DNA of 47,993 nucleotides from an uncultured Draconibacterium sp. (GCF_913060805.1 NZ_CAJXTC010000038.1:1-47993), one strand, 5' to 3'; positions 1 through 11,600 are shown, counted from the first letter of the stretch. Numbers and translations: made by a program. Notes: generated from the sequence alone by a model not told the origin.

Positions 1-780
1 ATTCCGATCGACAAATACATGGTTGGGAACTGGGAATTGGATGAACAAAAGGATGTTACTCTTAAATTCTCTTACAAACACGATGAAAACGATTTGATAT
101 TTTCGGAGAGATGGACAGACATATCAGACCGTTTAAGCGATTTAAAGGAGCCGGTATATAACTGGTATGAATTGCCAAATGTAGAAGATCCTCAGCTGGG
201 GGATATCCGCTACCTGACAAGCCTGGATGTATATGCTGAATATAAACTAATGAATATATCAGATCCCGATCCAGTAGGTCAGAGTGAAGTAATAACCGAT
301 GCGCTTGGATGGCAACATTTCTCAATCGGATTTCAACCGGGTTTTTACAATCCGGATAAAACTGAAGAAGAAGAAATAAAAACTTGCTTCAGCACGATAA
401 TCTGTGATCCTTACCCAATGGTTTTTCAACCCGGCAACCTGGAAGGTATCAGGTTTGCGTTCCAGAAATTTGAACCGCGTCTGTTATTTTACAGAGGTAA
501 CAATATTGCATTAAATTCTACCTCCAACCTTTCGCTCTCATGGGATAAAGAAGAAGTAGGACTCTTTACAAAAAGGTGGGCACAATGGAATCGGTTCTGG
601 AGCAAAAGACAACCGGTCACAAGACAAGCTCAATTACCTCTTAATCTTATTACACACATAAAGGAGAACATTACAAGCAAACTGTCCAGCAATGAAGGAG
701 AATTCATTATTGAAGAAATGGAAACCGAGTTTTCCCTTCACAGCATTGGCCCAACTCTTATAAAAGGATATAAAATATAA
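1..780 (+). CDS. Unrecognised protein, 3' part only (5' end outside window)
   Basis: The reading frame is open from the first base of the window, so the true start lies upstream and only about 259 C-terminal residues are seen; the first in-frame ATG is at base 19. The protein is rich in aromatic and acidic residues and has no signal peptide or membrane segment in the visible part. A basic, Trp-rich stretch (KRWAQWNRFWSKRQPVTRQ) lies near residue 190 from that ATG, and the C-terminus ends in IGPTLIKGYKI. I do not recognise a family. The style recalls structural proteins of Bacteroidota prophages or conjugative elements, but that is only an impression. It is followed by more than 500 bases without a gene and then a tRNA. 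Confidence 0.6.
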   Translation: MPIDKYMVGNWELDEQKDVTLKFSYKHDENDLIFSERWTDISDRLSDLKEPVYNWYELPNVEDPQLGDIRYLTSLDVYAEYKLMNISDPDPVGQSEVITDALGWQHFSIGFQPGFYNPDKTEEEEIKTCFSTIICDPYPMVFQPGNLEGIRFAFQKFEPRLLFYRGNNIALNSTSNLSLSWDKEEVGLFTKRWAQWNRFWSKRQPVTRQAQLPLNLITHIKENITSKLSSNEGEFIIEEMETEFSLHSIGPTLIKGYKI

Positions 781-1266
781 CAATACCTGTACAGTCTTCC
801 CCAATAATCTCACACTACCATATTCGTCTCTCGGATTAACCTGTATTACCTCTGAGCCCTGATGACATTCATTTTTATATTCCCACAACCTAATCTGCAA
901 CACAGACAGAAGCCTTATTCATCAATACCAATACCATATTTCATTATAGAATAGATTGAAACAAAATTGAACATTCTCACAGCATATAAGGCAAAATCGA
1001 GAAACCGTAATTACGAAACAGTTTTAGGGCGGCGCAGGCTATTTATAAAGAGAATGACAGAAACACTCACCTTCCTAATAGCTAAAACGCTGATTTACAG
1101 ACATAACACTTTTTGCCCATGTCAGACGATATTTTTATTTAGAAACATTCTAAACAATGCGTTGATTTGCCGGAAATTTTAAAGAAAAATACTCTTAAAA
1201 AACACAGGAACAAGAGTGTAAGTATTACCAAAATCATACACCATTCTCTCTTTTAAACTCTCTTTT
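781..1266. other. Non-coding AT-rich stretch
   Basis: No convincing gene is present. The only longer open frame (967-1182, plus) starts with a non-ATG codon, has no plausible ribosome site and encodes a low-complexity basic peptide. A 12-bp tandem duplication (unit TCTCTTTTAAAC) sits near 1245-1270. The stretch separates the unrecognised gene from the 3' side of tRNA-Asn. Confidence 0.6.
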
Positions 1267-1301
1267 AAACAAAAATAGCGCACTGATAATCAGCACGCTA
1301 T
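1267..1301 (-). terminator. Intrinsic terminator of tRNA-Asn
   Basis: Read on the minus strand, ATAGCG and CGCTAT arms (1275-1301) enclose an inner CTGA/TCAG stem and are followed by a run of five T (plus-strand A run 1270-1275). It lies just 3' of the tRNA, as expected for the end of a single-gene tRNA transcript. Confidence 0.75.
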
Positions 1302-1313
1302 GAATTTAAAAAG

Positions 1314-1387
1314 CTCCCCAGGTTGGACTTGAACCAACGACCTACGGATTAACAGTCCGCCGCTCTAACCAACTGAGCTACTGGGGA
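1314..1387 (-). tRNA. tRNA-Asn (anticodon GTT)
   Basis: On the minus strand this 74-nt sequence folds as a cloverleaf. The acceptor stem is TCCCCAG paired with CTGGGGA, with a G discriminator at 1314. The D-arm contains AGCTCAGTTGGTTAGAGC, the anticodon loop is CTGTTAATC with anticodon GTT, and the T-arm carries GGTTCAAGTCC. The CCA end is not encoded, which is usual in Bacteroidota. A terminator follows at 1267-1301. Confidence 0.96.
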
Positions 1388-1592
1388 AGGTTTAATTCCC
1401 TTTTTGAGAACGTTTGCTTTTCAAAAGCGATGCAAAAGTAATAGCTTTTCTTAAAAGTCAAAACTTTTTTCTAAAAAAAATCAATTAAAAATTCTATTCC
1501 CTATCGAAGGAAAATATCAAACAAACTCAAACCATATTCTACTTTTATTGTTATACAGACAGTTATTAAATACAAACATTCAAAATAGAGAA

Positions 1593-2069
1593 ATGAAAAA
1601 AATTACAAAACTTTTTTCCGCGGCCTTAATCATGGGCATTATTGCACTTTCAAGTTTTCAGGCAAAAGCACATTGCGAAATTCCTTGTGGTATTTATGGC
1701 GACTCGGTTCGCATTGCCCTGTTATACGAACACATTGAAACCATTGAAAAATCGATGAACCAGATTAACGAATTATCGAAATCGGAAAATCCCGATTACA
1801 ACCAGTTGGTTCGTTGGGTAATGAATAAAGAAGAGCACGCCAAAGAAATGCAGGAAATTGTAAGCCAGTATTTTTTGCACCAACGTGTAAAAATTACTTC
1901 ATCGGCTGATGAGGCTGCCTACCGCAAATATGTAAAACAACTGGAATTGTTACACCACCTTTCGGTATTTGCAATGAAGAGCAAACAAAGCACCGATTTA
2001 AGTATTATTGATACGCTTCGCGAAAAGCTGCACCTTTTTGAGCATGCTTATTTTGGCGACGATCATTAA
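1593..2069 (+). CDS. sodN: Nickel superoxide dismutase, exported
   Basis: Converts superoxide to oxygen and hydrogen peroxide at a nickel centre. Residues 1-26 form a Sec signal peptide (KK, hydrophobic core, then FQAKA). Cleavage after AKA would expose a mature N-terminus HCEIPCGIYGD. This matches the nickel hook of known Ni-SODs (HCxxPCxxY), in which the N-terminal amine, His1, Cys2 and Cys6 hold the metal. The mature chain of about 132 residues is mostly helical and rich in His and Glu, near the family size. I prefer the ATG at 1593 over an in-frame start at 1548 because the signal peptide begins there. No sodX-type maturation protease lies next to it; signal peptidase could do the trimming. 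A terminator follows at 2093-2120. Function is confident from the hook; the periplasmic or extracellular location is inferred. Confidence 0.92.
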   Translation: MKKITKLFSAALIMGIIALSSFQAKAHCEIPCGIYGDSVRIALLYEHIETIEKSMNQINELSKSENPDYNQLVRWVMNKEEHAKEMQEIVSQYFLHQRVKITSSADEAAYRKYVKQLELLHHLSVFAMKSKQSTDLSIIDTLREKLHLFEHAYFGDDH

Positions 2070-2092
2070 TAAACACAATAACAAAACAGAAT

Positions 2093-2120
2093 AAAAGGGC
2101 CTTTAATAAGGTCCTTTTTT
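2093..2120 (+). terminator. Intrinsic terminator after sodN
   Basis: A 9-bp stem (AAAAGGGCC with GGTCCTTTT, one G-U pair) with an 8-nt loop and a T run ends the sodN transcript 23 bases after the stop codon. Confidence 0.85.
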
Positions 2121-2265
2121 GTATCTGTCATCCTCCACAACAAGCCGTTAAAACCCGGTGCAGGAAAAGTTATCCGATGAATTAACAATTCGCTGTCAAC
2201 TGTTTACTTCATTTCAGCCAAAACAACTTGTATTTAATCCTTATTTTAGCTTAAAATTTAAAACT

Positions 2266-3690
2266 ATGATCCCAAAAATATCCATTACCACCAAAATAGC
2301 GGAGGAGAGTTCTTTGGCCTGTTTGTGCACCGATTTAAAAGAAACAGCCTCAATCCAACTCGCCGAAAACGAAAAGACATTCCTGCAAAAGAAGTTTGAA
2401 AAAGAAGATACATGTACGATTACGCGCATTCCGAACCTTCTGTTTTTTGGCAAAATAAAAACCGATAAAGAAAACTACCTGCAGGCAGAGATGGCAAGAG
2501 TAGCCGGTACAAAACTTTACGATGCTCTTAAGTCGGCCGGAGAAACATCGGTTCAGCTAACCAGTTTTTGCGAAGCTGATCTTTTAGCTGATTTTCTAGA
2601 AGGATTACTGCTGAACACCTACACTTTCGATAAATACAAAAAAGAAAAAGAGGCATTTCAACTTGAAAATATTTTAATCGTTAGCGAGAAAATCACTGAC
2701 GAGAAGATCAACGAGATTGTAAATACAACCAAGGCGAATTTCGCCGCTCGCGATTTGGTTAACGAACCGCTGTCGTTTTTAACCGCCAGTCAGTTCTCAA
2801 AAGAAATTGAAAAACTAAGTAGCGAAGCCGGCTTTTCACTCGAGGTTTTTAATAAGAAAAAAATTGAAACCCTTAAAATGGGCGGACTTCTGGCAGTGAA
2901 TAAAGGCAGTATCGATCCGCCAACGTTTAACATCCTGGAGTGGAAACCTGAAAATGCCACAAACAAACAAGCCATTGTTTTGGTGGGAAAAGGTGTTGTT
3001 TACGACACAGGTGGTTTAAGCCTAAAACCTACACCAAACTCGATGGACTACATGAAATCGGATATGGGCGGAGCCGCCGCCATTGTTACGGCAATCTATG
3101 CTGCTGCGTTGAATAAACTTCCGCTACATATTGTTGGTCTCGTTCCGGCAACCGACAACCGCCCCGATGGAAATGCCTACGTTCCGGGCGATATCATAAA
3201 AATGTTCGACGAAACCACGGTGGAAATCAAAAACACCGATGCTGAAGGACGACTCATTTTGGCCGACGCATTGAGCTATGCAAAAAAATATAAACCACAA
3301 CTGGTAATTGATTGCGCTACTTTAACCGGATCGGCCGATATTATTGCAGGGCCGCATGCAGCAGTGGTAATGGGCAACACCGCTCAAAATGTGGAACAAT
3401 TGAAAGAGTCGGGATTAAACACCTTCGAGAGACTGATTGAAGTTCCGCTTTGGGAAGAATATGCCGCGCCGCTAAAATCGCCAATTGCCGACCTCAACAA
3501 CCTTGGCACCCGCGAGGGACAAACAACAATTGCCGGAAAGTTTCTGGAACATTTTACTGATTACAACTGGATACATGTTGATATGGCAGGCCCCGCTTTT
3601 AGAAAAGAAAAAGAGGCGTACCGGCCGGCCGGAGGAACAGGATTTGGTGCCCGATTACTTTATGATTTTCTGAAATCACAAGCAAAATAA
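2266..3690 (+). CDS. Leucyl aminopeptidase, peptidase family M17
   Basis: A two-metal aminopeptidase that removes N-terminal residues from peptides, expected to be cytosolic and hexameric. From the ATG at 2266 it is 474 residues. The M17 signature NTDAEGRL is at 323-330, giving metal ligands Asp325 and Glu327 and the conserved Arg329. GKGVVYDTGG supplies Lys242 and Asp247, and SDMGGAAA supplies Asp266. The spacing of these residues is close to that of E. coli PepA. There is no signal peptide. The frame is open upstream to a GTG at 2158, but that stretch overlaps promoter-like DNA and does not resemble the family N-terminus, so I take the ATG. It stands alone, between the sodN terminator and the pdxA promoter. 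Confidence 0.93.
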   Translation: MIPKISITTKIAEESSLACLCTDLKETASIQLAENEKTFLQKKFEKEDTCTITRIPNLLFFGKIKTDKENYLQAEMARVAGTKLYDALKSAGETSVQLTSFCEADLLADFLEGLLLNTYTFDKYKKEKEAFQLENILIVSEKITDEKINEIVNTTKANFAARDLVNEPLSFLTASQFSKEIEKLSSEAGFSLEVFNKKKIETLKMGGLLAVNKGSIDPPTFNILEWKPENATNKQAIVLVGKGVVYDTGGLSLKPTPNSMDYMKSDMGGAAAIVTAIYAAALNKLPLHIVGLVPATDNRPDGNAYVPGDIIKMFDETTVEIKNTDAEGRLILADALSYAKKYKPQLVIDCATLTGSADIIAGPHAAVVMGNTAQNVEQLKESGLNTFERLIEVPLWEEYAAPLKSPIADLNNLGTREGQTTIAGKFLEHFTDYNWIHVDMAGPAFRKEKEAYRPAGGTGFGARLLYDFLKSQAK

Positions 3691-3764
3691 AACCACGTGG
3701 CGCAAGCACGAAAAGCGTGGAAATCATGCATAAATAAGATCATGCTTATTTAAATTAATTAAAT

Positions 3765-3779
3765 TAACTTTGCGACACT
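3765..3779 (+). promoter_or_regulatory. Promoter -7 box upstream of pdxA
   Basis: TAACTTTG at 3765-3772 matches the Bacteroidota -7 consensus TAnnTTTG exactly and lies about 43 bases before the pdxA start. The -33 box is weak, so the call rests on the -7 element and its position. Confidence 0.5.
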
Positions 3780-3814
3780 TTATAATAAGGGCAAATTTTC
3801 TGAAATAAAATACA

Positions 3815-4921
3815 ATGGCAAAACAAGATACAATACGCATAGGAATCACTCACGGAGATATAAACGGAATTGGATACGAAGTAATCTTAAAAACGCTTTC
3901 CGATCCCCGTATTCTCGAAATGTGTACACCGGTTGTTTATGGCTCTCCAAAAGTGGCAGCCTACCACCGCAAAGCACTGGATATAAACGATGTAAGCTTC
4001 AACCACATTCGCAACACCAAAGAATTACTTCCAAGAAAAGCAAACATCATAAATTGTGTTGACGAGAATATTCGTGTGGAACTGGGAAAATCAACCACCG
4101 AAGCCGGAGTTTCGTCTTTTGATGCGCTTGACCGTGCTACCAGCGATCTTCAAAAAGGATACATCGATGCGCTGATCACTGCACCGATCAACAAAGACAA
4201 TATTCAAAGTGAAGAATTTAATTTTCCGGGACACACCGAGTTCCTGGCACAAAAATTCGACACAAAAGATTACGCCATGTTAATGGTGAGTGAGTCGCTG
4301 AAAATTGGTGTGGTAACAACCCACATTCCAATTTCAAAAGTTTCTGAAAGTTTGAATAAAGACATCATCCTTTCAAAGATCAGGATCATTGCAAAATCGC
4401 TTCAGCAAGACTTTGCCATTACCAAACCACGAATTGCTGTTTTCGGATTGAATCCGCATGCCGGCGACAATGGTTTGATCGGTAAAGAAGACAAAGAAAT
4501 TATTCTTCCGGCCGTTATTCAGGCTAAAAAAGAAGGCATTATGGCGCTTGGGCCATATCCTGCCGATGGTTTCTTTGGATCGGAAGATTACCGTAAATTT
4601 GACGCAATTCTGGCCATGTACCACGACCAGGGCTTAATTCCTTTTAAACTGGCCTCGTTCGAACGTGGCGTAAATTACACAGCCGGACTTCCAGCCATTC
4701 GCACATCGCCGGCTCACGGTACTGCATACGCAATTGCCGGAGAAGGAAAAGCATCACCCGAATCTTTCCGCCAGGCTTTGTACCTTGCTATCGATGTTTA
4801 CAAAAACCGGAATATTTACAGCGAGATCAGTAAAAATCCGCTGAGAAAATATGACATTAACCCGAACCAGGTTGATGAAAGTGTTGATATTGAAGCATCA
4901 GAAGAGGAAGATACATTATAA
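3815..4921 (+). CDS. pdxA: 4-hydroxythreonine-4-phosphate dehydrogenase PdxA
   Basis: NAD-dependent oxidation and decarboxylation of 4-phosphohydroxy-threonine in pyridoxal 5'-phosphate synthesis (DXP-dependent route). The 368-residue protein starts with the family N-terminus GITHGDINGIGYEV. It contains GHTEFLA, NPHAGDNGLIG, YHDQGLIPFK and the late motif TSPAHGTAYAIAG; the His residues in the first three are the metal-binding positions of the family. It is about 40 residues longer than E. coli PdxA, mostly an acidic C-terminal tail ending EASEEEDTL. ruvA follows after only 12 bases, so the two are probably co-transcribed. Cytosolic. Confidence 0.95.
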   Translation: MAKQDTIRIGITHGDINGIGYEVILKTLSDPRILEMCTPVVYGSPKVAAYHRKALDINDVSFNHIRNTKELLPRKANIINCVDENIRVELGKSTTEAGVSSFDALDRATSDLQKGYIDALITAPINKDNIQSEEFNFPGHTEFLAQKFDTKDYAMLMVSESLKIGVVTTHIPISKVSESLNKDIILSKIRIIAKSLQQDFAITKPRIAVFGLNPHAGDNGLIGKEDKEIILPAVIQAKKEGIMALGPYPADGFFGSEDYRKFDAILAMYHDQGLIPFKLASFERGVNYTAGLPAIRTSPAHGTAYAIAGEGKASPESFRQALYLAIDVYKNRNIYSEISKNPLRKYDINPNQVDESVDIEASEEEDTL

Positions 4922-4933
4922 AAAAGCTTTGCT

Positions 4934-5515
4934 ATGTACGAATTCATTAAGGGTAACATTGCCGAAATAAGCGCAACAAATGTTGTGATTGAAACTTCCG
5001 GCGTTGGCTACTTTGTTCATATTTCATTGAACTCTTACAGTGCGCTCAACGGGAAAAAAGAAGTGAAAGTTTTTTTACACCAGGTAGTTCGCGAAGATGC
5101 CCATACATTGTATGGTTTTGCCACCACCACCGAACGTGAATTGTTTCGCAATCTGATTTCGGTGAACGGAGTTGGTGCCAACACGGCAATTATGATGCTT
5201 TCGTCGCTAAATCCTGATGAATTAAAAGCCGCAGTAACCACCGAGAATGTGGCTGTTTTGAAAGCTGTAAAAGGTATCGGAGCAAAAACTGCACAACGTA
5301 TCATAATCGACCTAAAAGATAAACTCGGAAAAATACCCGATTCGGGGCAAATTTTAGCTGTTGCAGACAATACTATCAGGAATGAATCGTTATCTGCATT
5401 AGTCATGCTTGGTTTTGCGAAAAAAGATGCAGAAAAGATAGTATCGAAGATACTTCAGGAGCAACCTGACGCGAACGTTGAGAGCGTAATAAAACAAGCA
5501 TTGAAAAGGTTATAA
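4934..5515 (+). CDS. ruvA: Holliday junction DNA helicase subunit RuvA
   Basis: RuvA binds the four-way junction and loads the RuvB motor during recombination repair. The 193-residue protein has the three expected parts: an N-terminal OB-fold (MYEFIKGNIAEI to about residue 62), two helix-hairpin-helix motifs (SVNGVGANTA and AVKGIGAKTAQRI, about 73-125), and a C-terminal RuvB-contact domain from about 145. The length is normal for the family. It lies 12 bases after pdxA and 85 bases before sprA. A ruvA-sprA linkage is also known from other Bacteroidota and supports both names. Confidence 0.96.
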   Translation: MYEFIKGNIAEISATNVVIETSGVGYFVHISLNSYSALNGKKEVKVFLHQVVREDAHTLYGFATTTERELFRNLISVNGVGANTAIMMLSSLNPDELKAAVTTENVAVLKAVKGIGAKTAQRIIIDLKDKLGKIPDSGQILAVADNTIRNESLSALVMLGFAKKDAEKIVSKILQEQPDANVESVIKQALKRL

Positions 5516-5600
5516 ATTTACCATTTTCGAAAAAGAAAAACCTGACAAGAAGTAGCAACCATTTTTTTCGAAAAGCCTTTGTTGTAGTAATTTTAATGAA

Positions 5601-8600
5601 ATGACACTTAGCCGAAGTTTACCTAAAATATTCTTCATTCTATTCGTATTTTTTGCCCTTTCAGTTCCTTTCGAAGGAGAAGCTCAGGAAGTGCCTGAAA
5701 TAGATACAACGGGCACATTGCCCTACCCTTTCAAAGATCAGCCGGCATTTGGATATCCGGAACAGGATTCGTCGAAATTATACCTCAGTAAGCCCAACAA
5801 CATTAAGTACGAAATTGAGTACGACCCGATTACTGGTCAGTACGTTTTTTACGAAAAGGTGGGTTCGTTGAATTATCGTTTGCCACAAAGTATGTCGCTC
5901 AACGATTATTTGGAATACGATTTCGATAAATCGATTCAGGATTACTGGCGATCGAGAACGCAGCAGGAATCGATCGATGCCCGCGGCGGACTGCTCCCGA
6001 AACTAACAATTGGAAGCGAGGCGTTTAACCGTATTTTCGGAGGAAATACCATCAATATTCAGCCGCAGGGTTATGTTGAAGTAAGTTTTGGCTACCAGGT
6101 AAATAAAACCGAAAACCCATCGATTCCCGAACGTTTACGAAAAGTTCCAACTTTCGATTTTGACGAGAAAATTCAGATGAACGTAACCGGCCAGATCGGT
6201 ACAAAAATGAATATGCGGGTGAACTACAACACCGAGGCTACTTTTGATTACGAAAACAAAATGAACCTCGAGTACACCGGCGACGAAGACGAAATACTAC
6301 AACGCATTGAAGCGGGTAATGTGTCGTTACCGCTAAACGGTTCGTTAATAACCGGAGCCTCGAACCTTTTTGGTGTAAAAGCCGAAATGCAGTTTGGGAA
6401 ATTAACAGTTACAACACTTTTCTCGCAACACCGCGGCGAATCGAAAACCGTGGAAACCGAAGGAGGCGCGCAGGTTGCTACTTTCGATATTTCGGCGGCT
6501 AATTACGATGCCAACCGCCACTTTTTCCTGGCACAATATTTCCGCGATCACTACAACGAATGGCTACAAAGCACGGCTATTCCGCGTTCGCCCATCACCA
6601 TTAACAAAGTGGAAGTTTGGGTAACCAACAAATCAAACGATTTTGATGATTCGCGAAACGTTCTGGCTTTTCAGGATTTAGCCGAACACGATCCGCACAT
6701 TTACAACCCGATTCCGCAGTTTCAGCAAAATAACGGGCTGCCTTACCCGCAAAATTTATTCCCGAGCAACCAGGCCAACGGGCTTTACAATGAAATGAAC
6801 ACCACTTACAACAGTGTTCGTCAAGTACAGAACATCACTGGTGTAATGTCACAATTCGGGGACGATTTTAAAGGTGGAACCGACTTTGAAAAAATTGAGC
6901 AGGCACGCAAACTGAACGAATCAGAATTTACCATTAACAAACAGCTGGGATATATCTCGTTAAACAGTGCTTTGAACACGGATGAAGTTTTGGCAGTTGC
7001 CTTCAACTTTACCTACAACGGTCAGACCTTTCAGGTGGGTGAATTCTCAACCGATGGTATCGATGCACCGCAAACGCTGTTCATGAAATTGCTGAAAGGC
7101 ACCAACTTGTCGCCGGGTAAACCAACCTGGAACCTGATGATGAAAAACATTTATAACCTGAATGCCTATCAGTTAACCAGCGACGATTTTGAGTTGAATG
7201 TGGTTTACCAAAACGATTCTACAGGAACTTACATAAACTACCTGCCTGCATCACGAATTCAGGGACATATTCTTTTGGAAGTAATGCGGTTGGACATGCT
7301 CAATTCGCAGCTCGACCCGACAAAAGACGGGGTGTTCGACTATGTTGAAGGCATAACAGTGAACTCCAACACGGGGCGTATCATTTTCCCGGTGGTTGAA
7401 CCATTTGGTAGTCATTTGGCCGATTCCATTCAAAATCCGGCAGACATTGAGCAATACACTTTCCAAACCTTATACGACTCAACGCAGGTAAAAGCCGAGC
7501 AAGATGCCGAGCACAACAAATTCCGACTTACCGGTAGTTACAAAGGCTCGTCAAGTTCCGATATTGCACTGGGAACTTTAAACCTTACGCAAGGTTCGGT
7601 GACCGTTACTGCCGGCGGACAGGTGCTTACCGAAAATGTTGATTATACCGTTGACTACACGCTGGGACGAGTGAAAATTATAAACCAGGCACTGCTCGAA
7701 GCCGGAACTCCGATACAAGTTGCTACCGAAAGCGAGGATCTGTTTACCATGCAGCGCAAAACCTTGATGGGAACGCATGCCAACTATGCTTTCTCCGATA
7801 ATTTCAACATCGGTGCAACAGCCCTTTGGATGAACGAGCGCCCGTTAACGGAAAAAGTGGATTATGGTGAAGATCCGATTTCGAACCTGATGTACGGAAT
7901 GGATGCCCGTTACAACACCGAAGCGCCATTTATTACCAAAGCATTAGACGCGTTGCCGTTTTATAGCACAACCGCCACTTCATCAATTGATGTTGAGGCT
8001 GAATTTGCACAACTGGTTCCGGGAAGTTCAAAATCGATTGACGGAGCTGTTTATGTTGATGATTTTGAGTCGACAAAAACAGCTATCGATATGCGAACCC
8101 GCTCGTCGTGGATGCTGGCAAGTACGCCACAGAACCAAAACGATATGTTTCCGGAGGCCAACCTGAGCAACTCGCTCGAGTACGGTATGAACCGTGCAAA
8201 GTTGGCGTGGTACAATATCGATCCGCTATTCCTGAGAAATAATGCGCTAACGCCCGACCATATTAAAAACGACAGAGATTTACAATCGAACCACCTTGTG
8301 CGCGAGGTGTTCGAACAAGAGATATTCCCGGAACGTGAATTTACTACCGGCGAGCCAACAAACATTGCTGTGCTCGATCTGGCCTTTTATCCGTCAGAAC
8401 GTGGTCCGTACAACTACGACACCGGCAACTCGAATTTAACGGCAGGGATTAACACCGATGGTACCTTGCGCGATCCGGAATCACGTTGGGGTGGTATTAT
8501 GCGCGAAATTCAAACCAGCGACTTTGAAAATGCCAACATTGAATACATCGAATTCTGGATGATGGACCCGTTCGTTAACGACACAATGGGCGACGATTCT

Positions 8601-11600
8601 GGTGGTGACCTGTATTTCAACCTTGGAGAGATTTCGGAAGACGTATTAAAAGACTCGCGAAAATCGTTTGAGAACGGTTTGCCAACCACTGCCGAATTAA
8701 CCAATGTAGACACTACTATTTGGGGACGCGTTTCAACACAACAATCGTTGGTAAATGCATTCGATAACACCATCAGCTCGCGCCAGTACCAGGATATTGG
8801 TTTTGATGGATTGAACGATGACGATGAGCGCACACATTTTGAAATTTACCTGCAGGAATTGCAGCAAAAAGTAAGCGACGATGTGTACCAGCGTGCAATG
8901 AACGACCCGTCGTCGGATAACTTCCACTATTACCGCGGTTCGGATTACGACCAGCAGGAATTAGGAATTTTGGAGCGCTACAAACAATACAACGGCCCCG
9001 ATGGCAACTCGCCAACTTCGGAAATGTCGCCTGAAAGTTATCCAACTTCGGCAACTACTTTACCCGACATTGAAGACATTAACGACGACAATACACTAAA
9101 CGAATACGAACGTTATTTCCAGTACCGTGTAAGTTTGCGAAAAGAAGACATGGAGTTGGGGAACAACTACATTTCGGATGTACGACGTGCTCGCGTTGAG
9201 CTTAAGAATGGTGAAATTGGCGAAGTTGACTGGTACCAGTTTAAGATTCCGGTAAATGCACCGGAGTCGGTAATTGGAGATATCAACGATTTGAACTCGA
9301 TCCGTTTCATGCGTATTTTCATGCATGGTTTTGCCGATCCTACAGTTCTGCGTTTTGCCACACTCGACCTTGTTCGTGCCGATTGGCGTCGTTACACCGG
9401 CGATATTCTGGAAGACGGAGCAATTCCTTCAACAGACGCCAGTTTTGATATTTCGGCCGTTAGTATTGAAGAAAACTCAAGCCGCTCTCCGGTAAACTAC
9501 ATTTTGCCTCCGGGAGTTTCAAGGGTTATCGACCCTGCCAACCCGCAGTTGCGTCAGTTAAACGAGCAGTCGATTGAAATGAAAGTGACTGAGCTGGAAC
9601 AAGGCGACGCACGTGCAGCATACAAATCGTTGTACATGGATTTCAGAAGGTACAAAACCCTGAAAATGGAAGTTCACGCCGAAGAAATTGACGAGTACCC
9701 GCTGGAAGATGACCAACTGTATTTCTTTATTCGTTTGGGATCGGATTATAACTACAACTACTACGAATACGAAGTACCGTTAAAACTTACGCCCGAAGGA
9801 AATTACAATGGCGATATTGAAAGCGACCGCTATATGGTTTGGCCCGACGAAAACCGCCTAAATATTCCGCTCGAGCTGTTTACTAACCTGAAACTGGAGC
9901 GTAACGACGCCATGCGAATGGAAGGCTCGATTATTTCGATGCAGGATATTTATGAAGGTTCGCACAACGGCTGGAACGACGGTAAAAACCGGGTGAAAGT
10001 AAAAGGTAGCCCGAACCTTGGTAATGTGGAAGTAATGATGATGGGGGTTCGCAATAAACGGGGACAAGTAAACACCGGTCCGAAATCGGTTATTGTTTGG
10101 GCCAACGAATTACGCCTTACCGATTTTGACGACGAAGGTGGATGGGCCGCCAACGCACGTGTTTCAACACGTTTGGCCGACCTGGGTAGCGTGGTGGTTG
10201 CCGGACGTAAACGTACTGCCGGTTTCGGGAGCATCGACGAAAATATTAACAGCCGAATGATCGACGACCTGGATGAAATCGATGTGTCGGCATCAATCGA
10301 TTGGGGACGTTTCTTCCCCGAAAGAGCAGGTGTTCGTATTCCAATGTACTATGGCTACTCAAACAGTACGGCAACACCAAAATACGACCCGGTAAATCCG
10401 GATATTGAATTAAAAGAATCGCTGGCTCATGCGCGAACCAGCAGCGAAAAAGACTCGATAAAAAATATATCGCAGGATGTGATTGAGCGAAAAAGCCTCA
10501 ACTTTACCAACGTAAAAGTGGAGCCGCAGCGCCAAAAAGAAAAAACGCATTTGTGGGATCCGGAAAACTTTGCAGTTACCTATTCGTACAACGAAACTTC
10601 GAAACGAAACATTACAACCGAGTACAACGTGAACAGGACGCACCGTGTGATGTTCTCGTACAACTACAGCAACCGTCCGAAATTGATTCAGCCATTTAGC
10701 AAAGTTCAGTTCCTGCAAAAAGGACCTTTGAAACTGATTGGCGACTTTAATTTCTATCCGCTGCCAACGCAGATTTCGTATCGTACCGATTTGTATCGTA
10801 AGTACCACGAGCGTCAGTCACGGAATATCACGAATCCGAACCTGATATTACCGGCTACCTACGATAAAGATTTCCTTTGGAACCGTTACCTCGACATCCG
10901 TTACGATGTTACCCGTTCGTTGAAATTTGATTTCTCATCACGAGGAACTTCGCGAATTGATGAACCCGAAGGCCGGATAAATAAAAACGACGACGACTAC
11001 GAATGGAAGCGCGATTCGATTCTTACCAACCTGTGGAATTTAGGACGACCAACGCTTTACAATCATAGTTTTAATGCCACTTACCAGGTGCCTATCCGAA
11101 GTATTCGTGCATTGAATTTTATGAGTGGTACAGTTCGTTACTCGGGAACTTACGAGTGGGCTGCCGGATCGTTAACCAACGACGATATTAATGTGGGTAA
11201 CATTATTACCAACTCGCGCAACCTTACGCTCACCGGTAACGCCAACTTCCAAACCCTGTTTAACAAGGTGCCCTATTTTAAAGAGGTCGACCAGAAATTC
11301 AGGCGGACAGGACGTGGACGTGGCAGCTTAAACAGCCGGAGTACACGAGGAAGAACGAACCAGCAAGCCGAGCCACTGCAACGAAAACAGGAAGAAACGT
11401 TTAGCAGCAGTGCTAAATTTACAGCCGACCAGGGCCAACAATTTGCCCACAAGCTGAATACTAAAAAAGTAAAAGTTCTGGTAACCGATGTGGATGGTAA
11501 AACTGTTCCGGGCCGTACAAATATCATTGATGCCAATACTATTGAATTTGTTCCAACGGTTGATGTGCAGCAGGCAATGCTTACGGTTACCGGAAAACGC

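Noticed and set aside
967-1182. 71-codon frame in the gap before tRNA-Asn
   Set aside because: Starts with a non-ATG codon, has no ribosome site and a low-complexity basic composition; no neighbour suggests a gene.
2158-2265. N-terminal extension of the M17 aminopeptidase from a GTG start
   Set aside because: The extra 36 residues do not resemble the family and overlap promoter-like DNA; the ATG at 2266 fits better.
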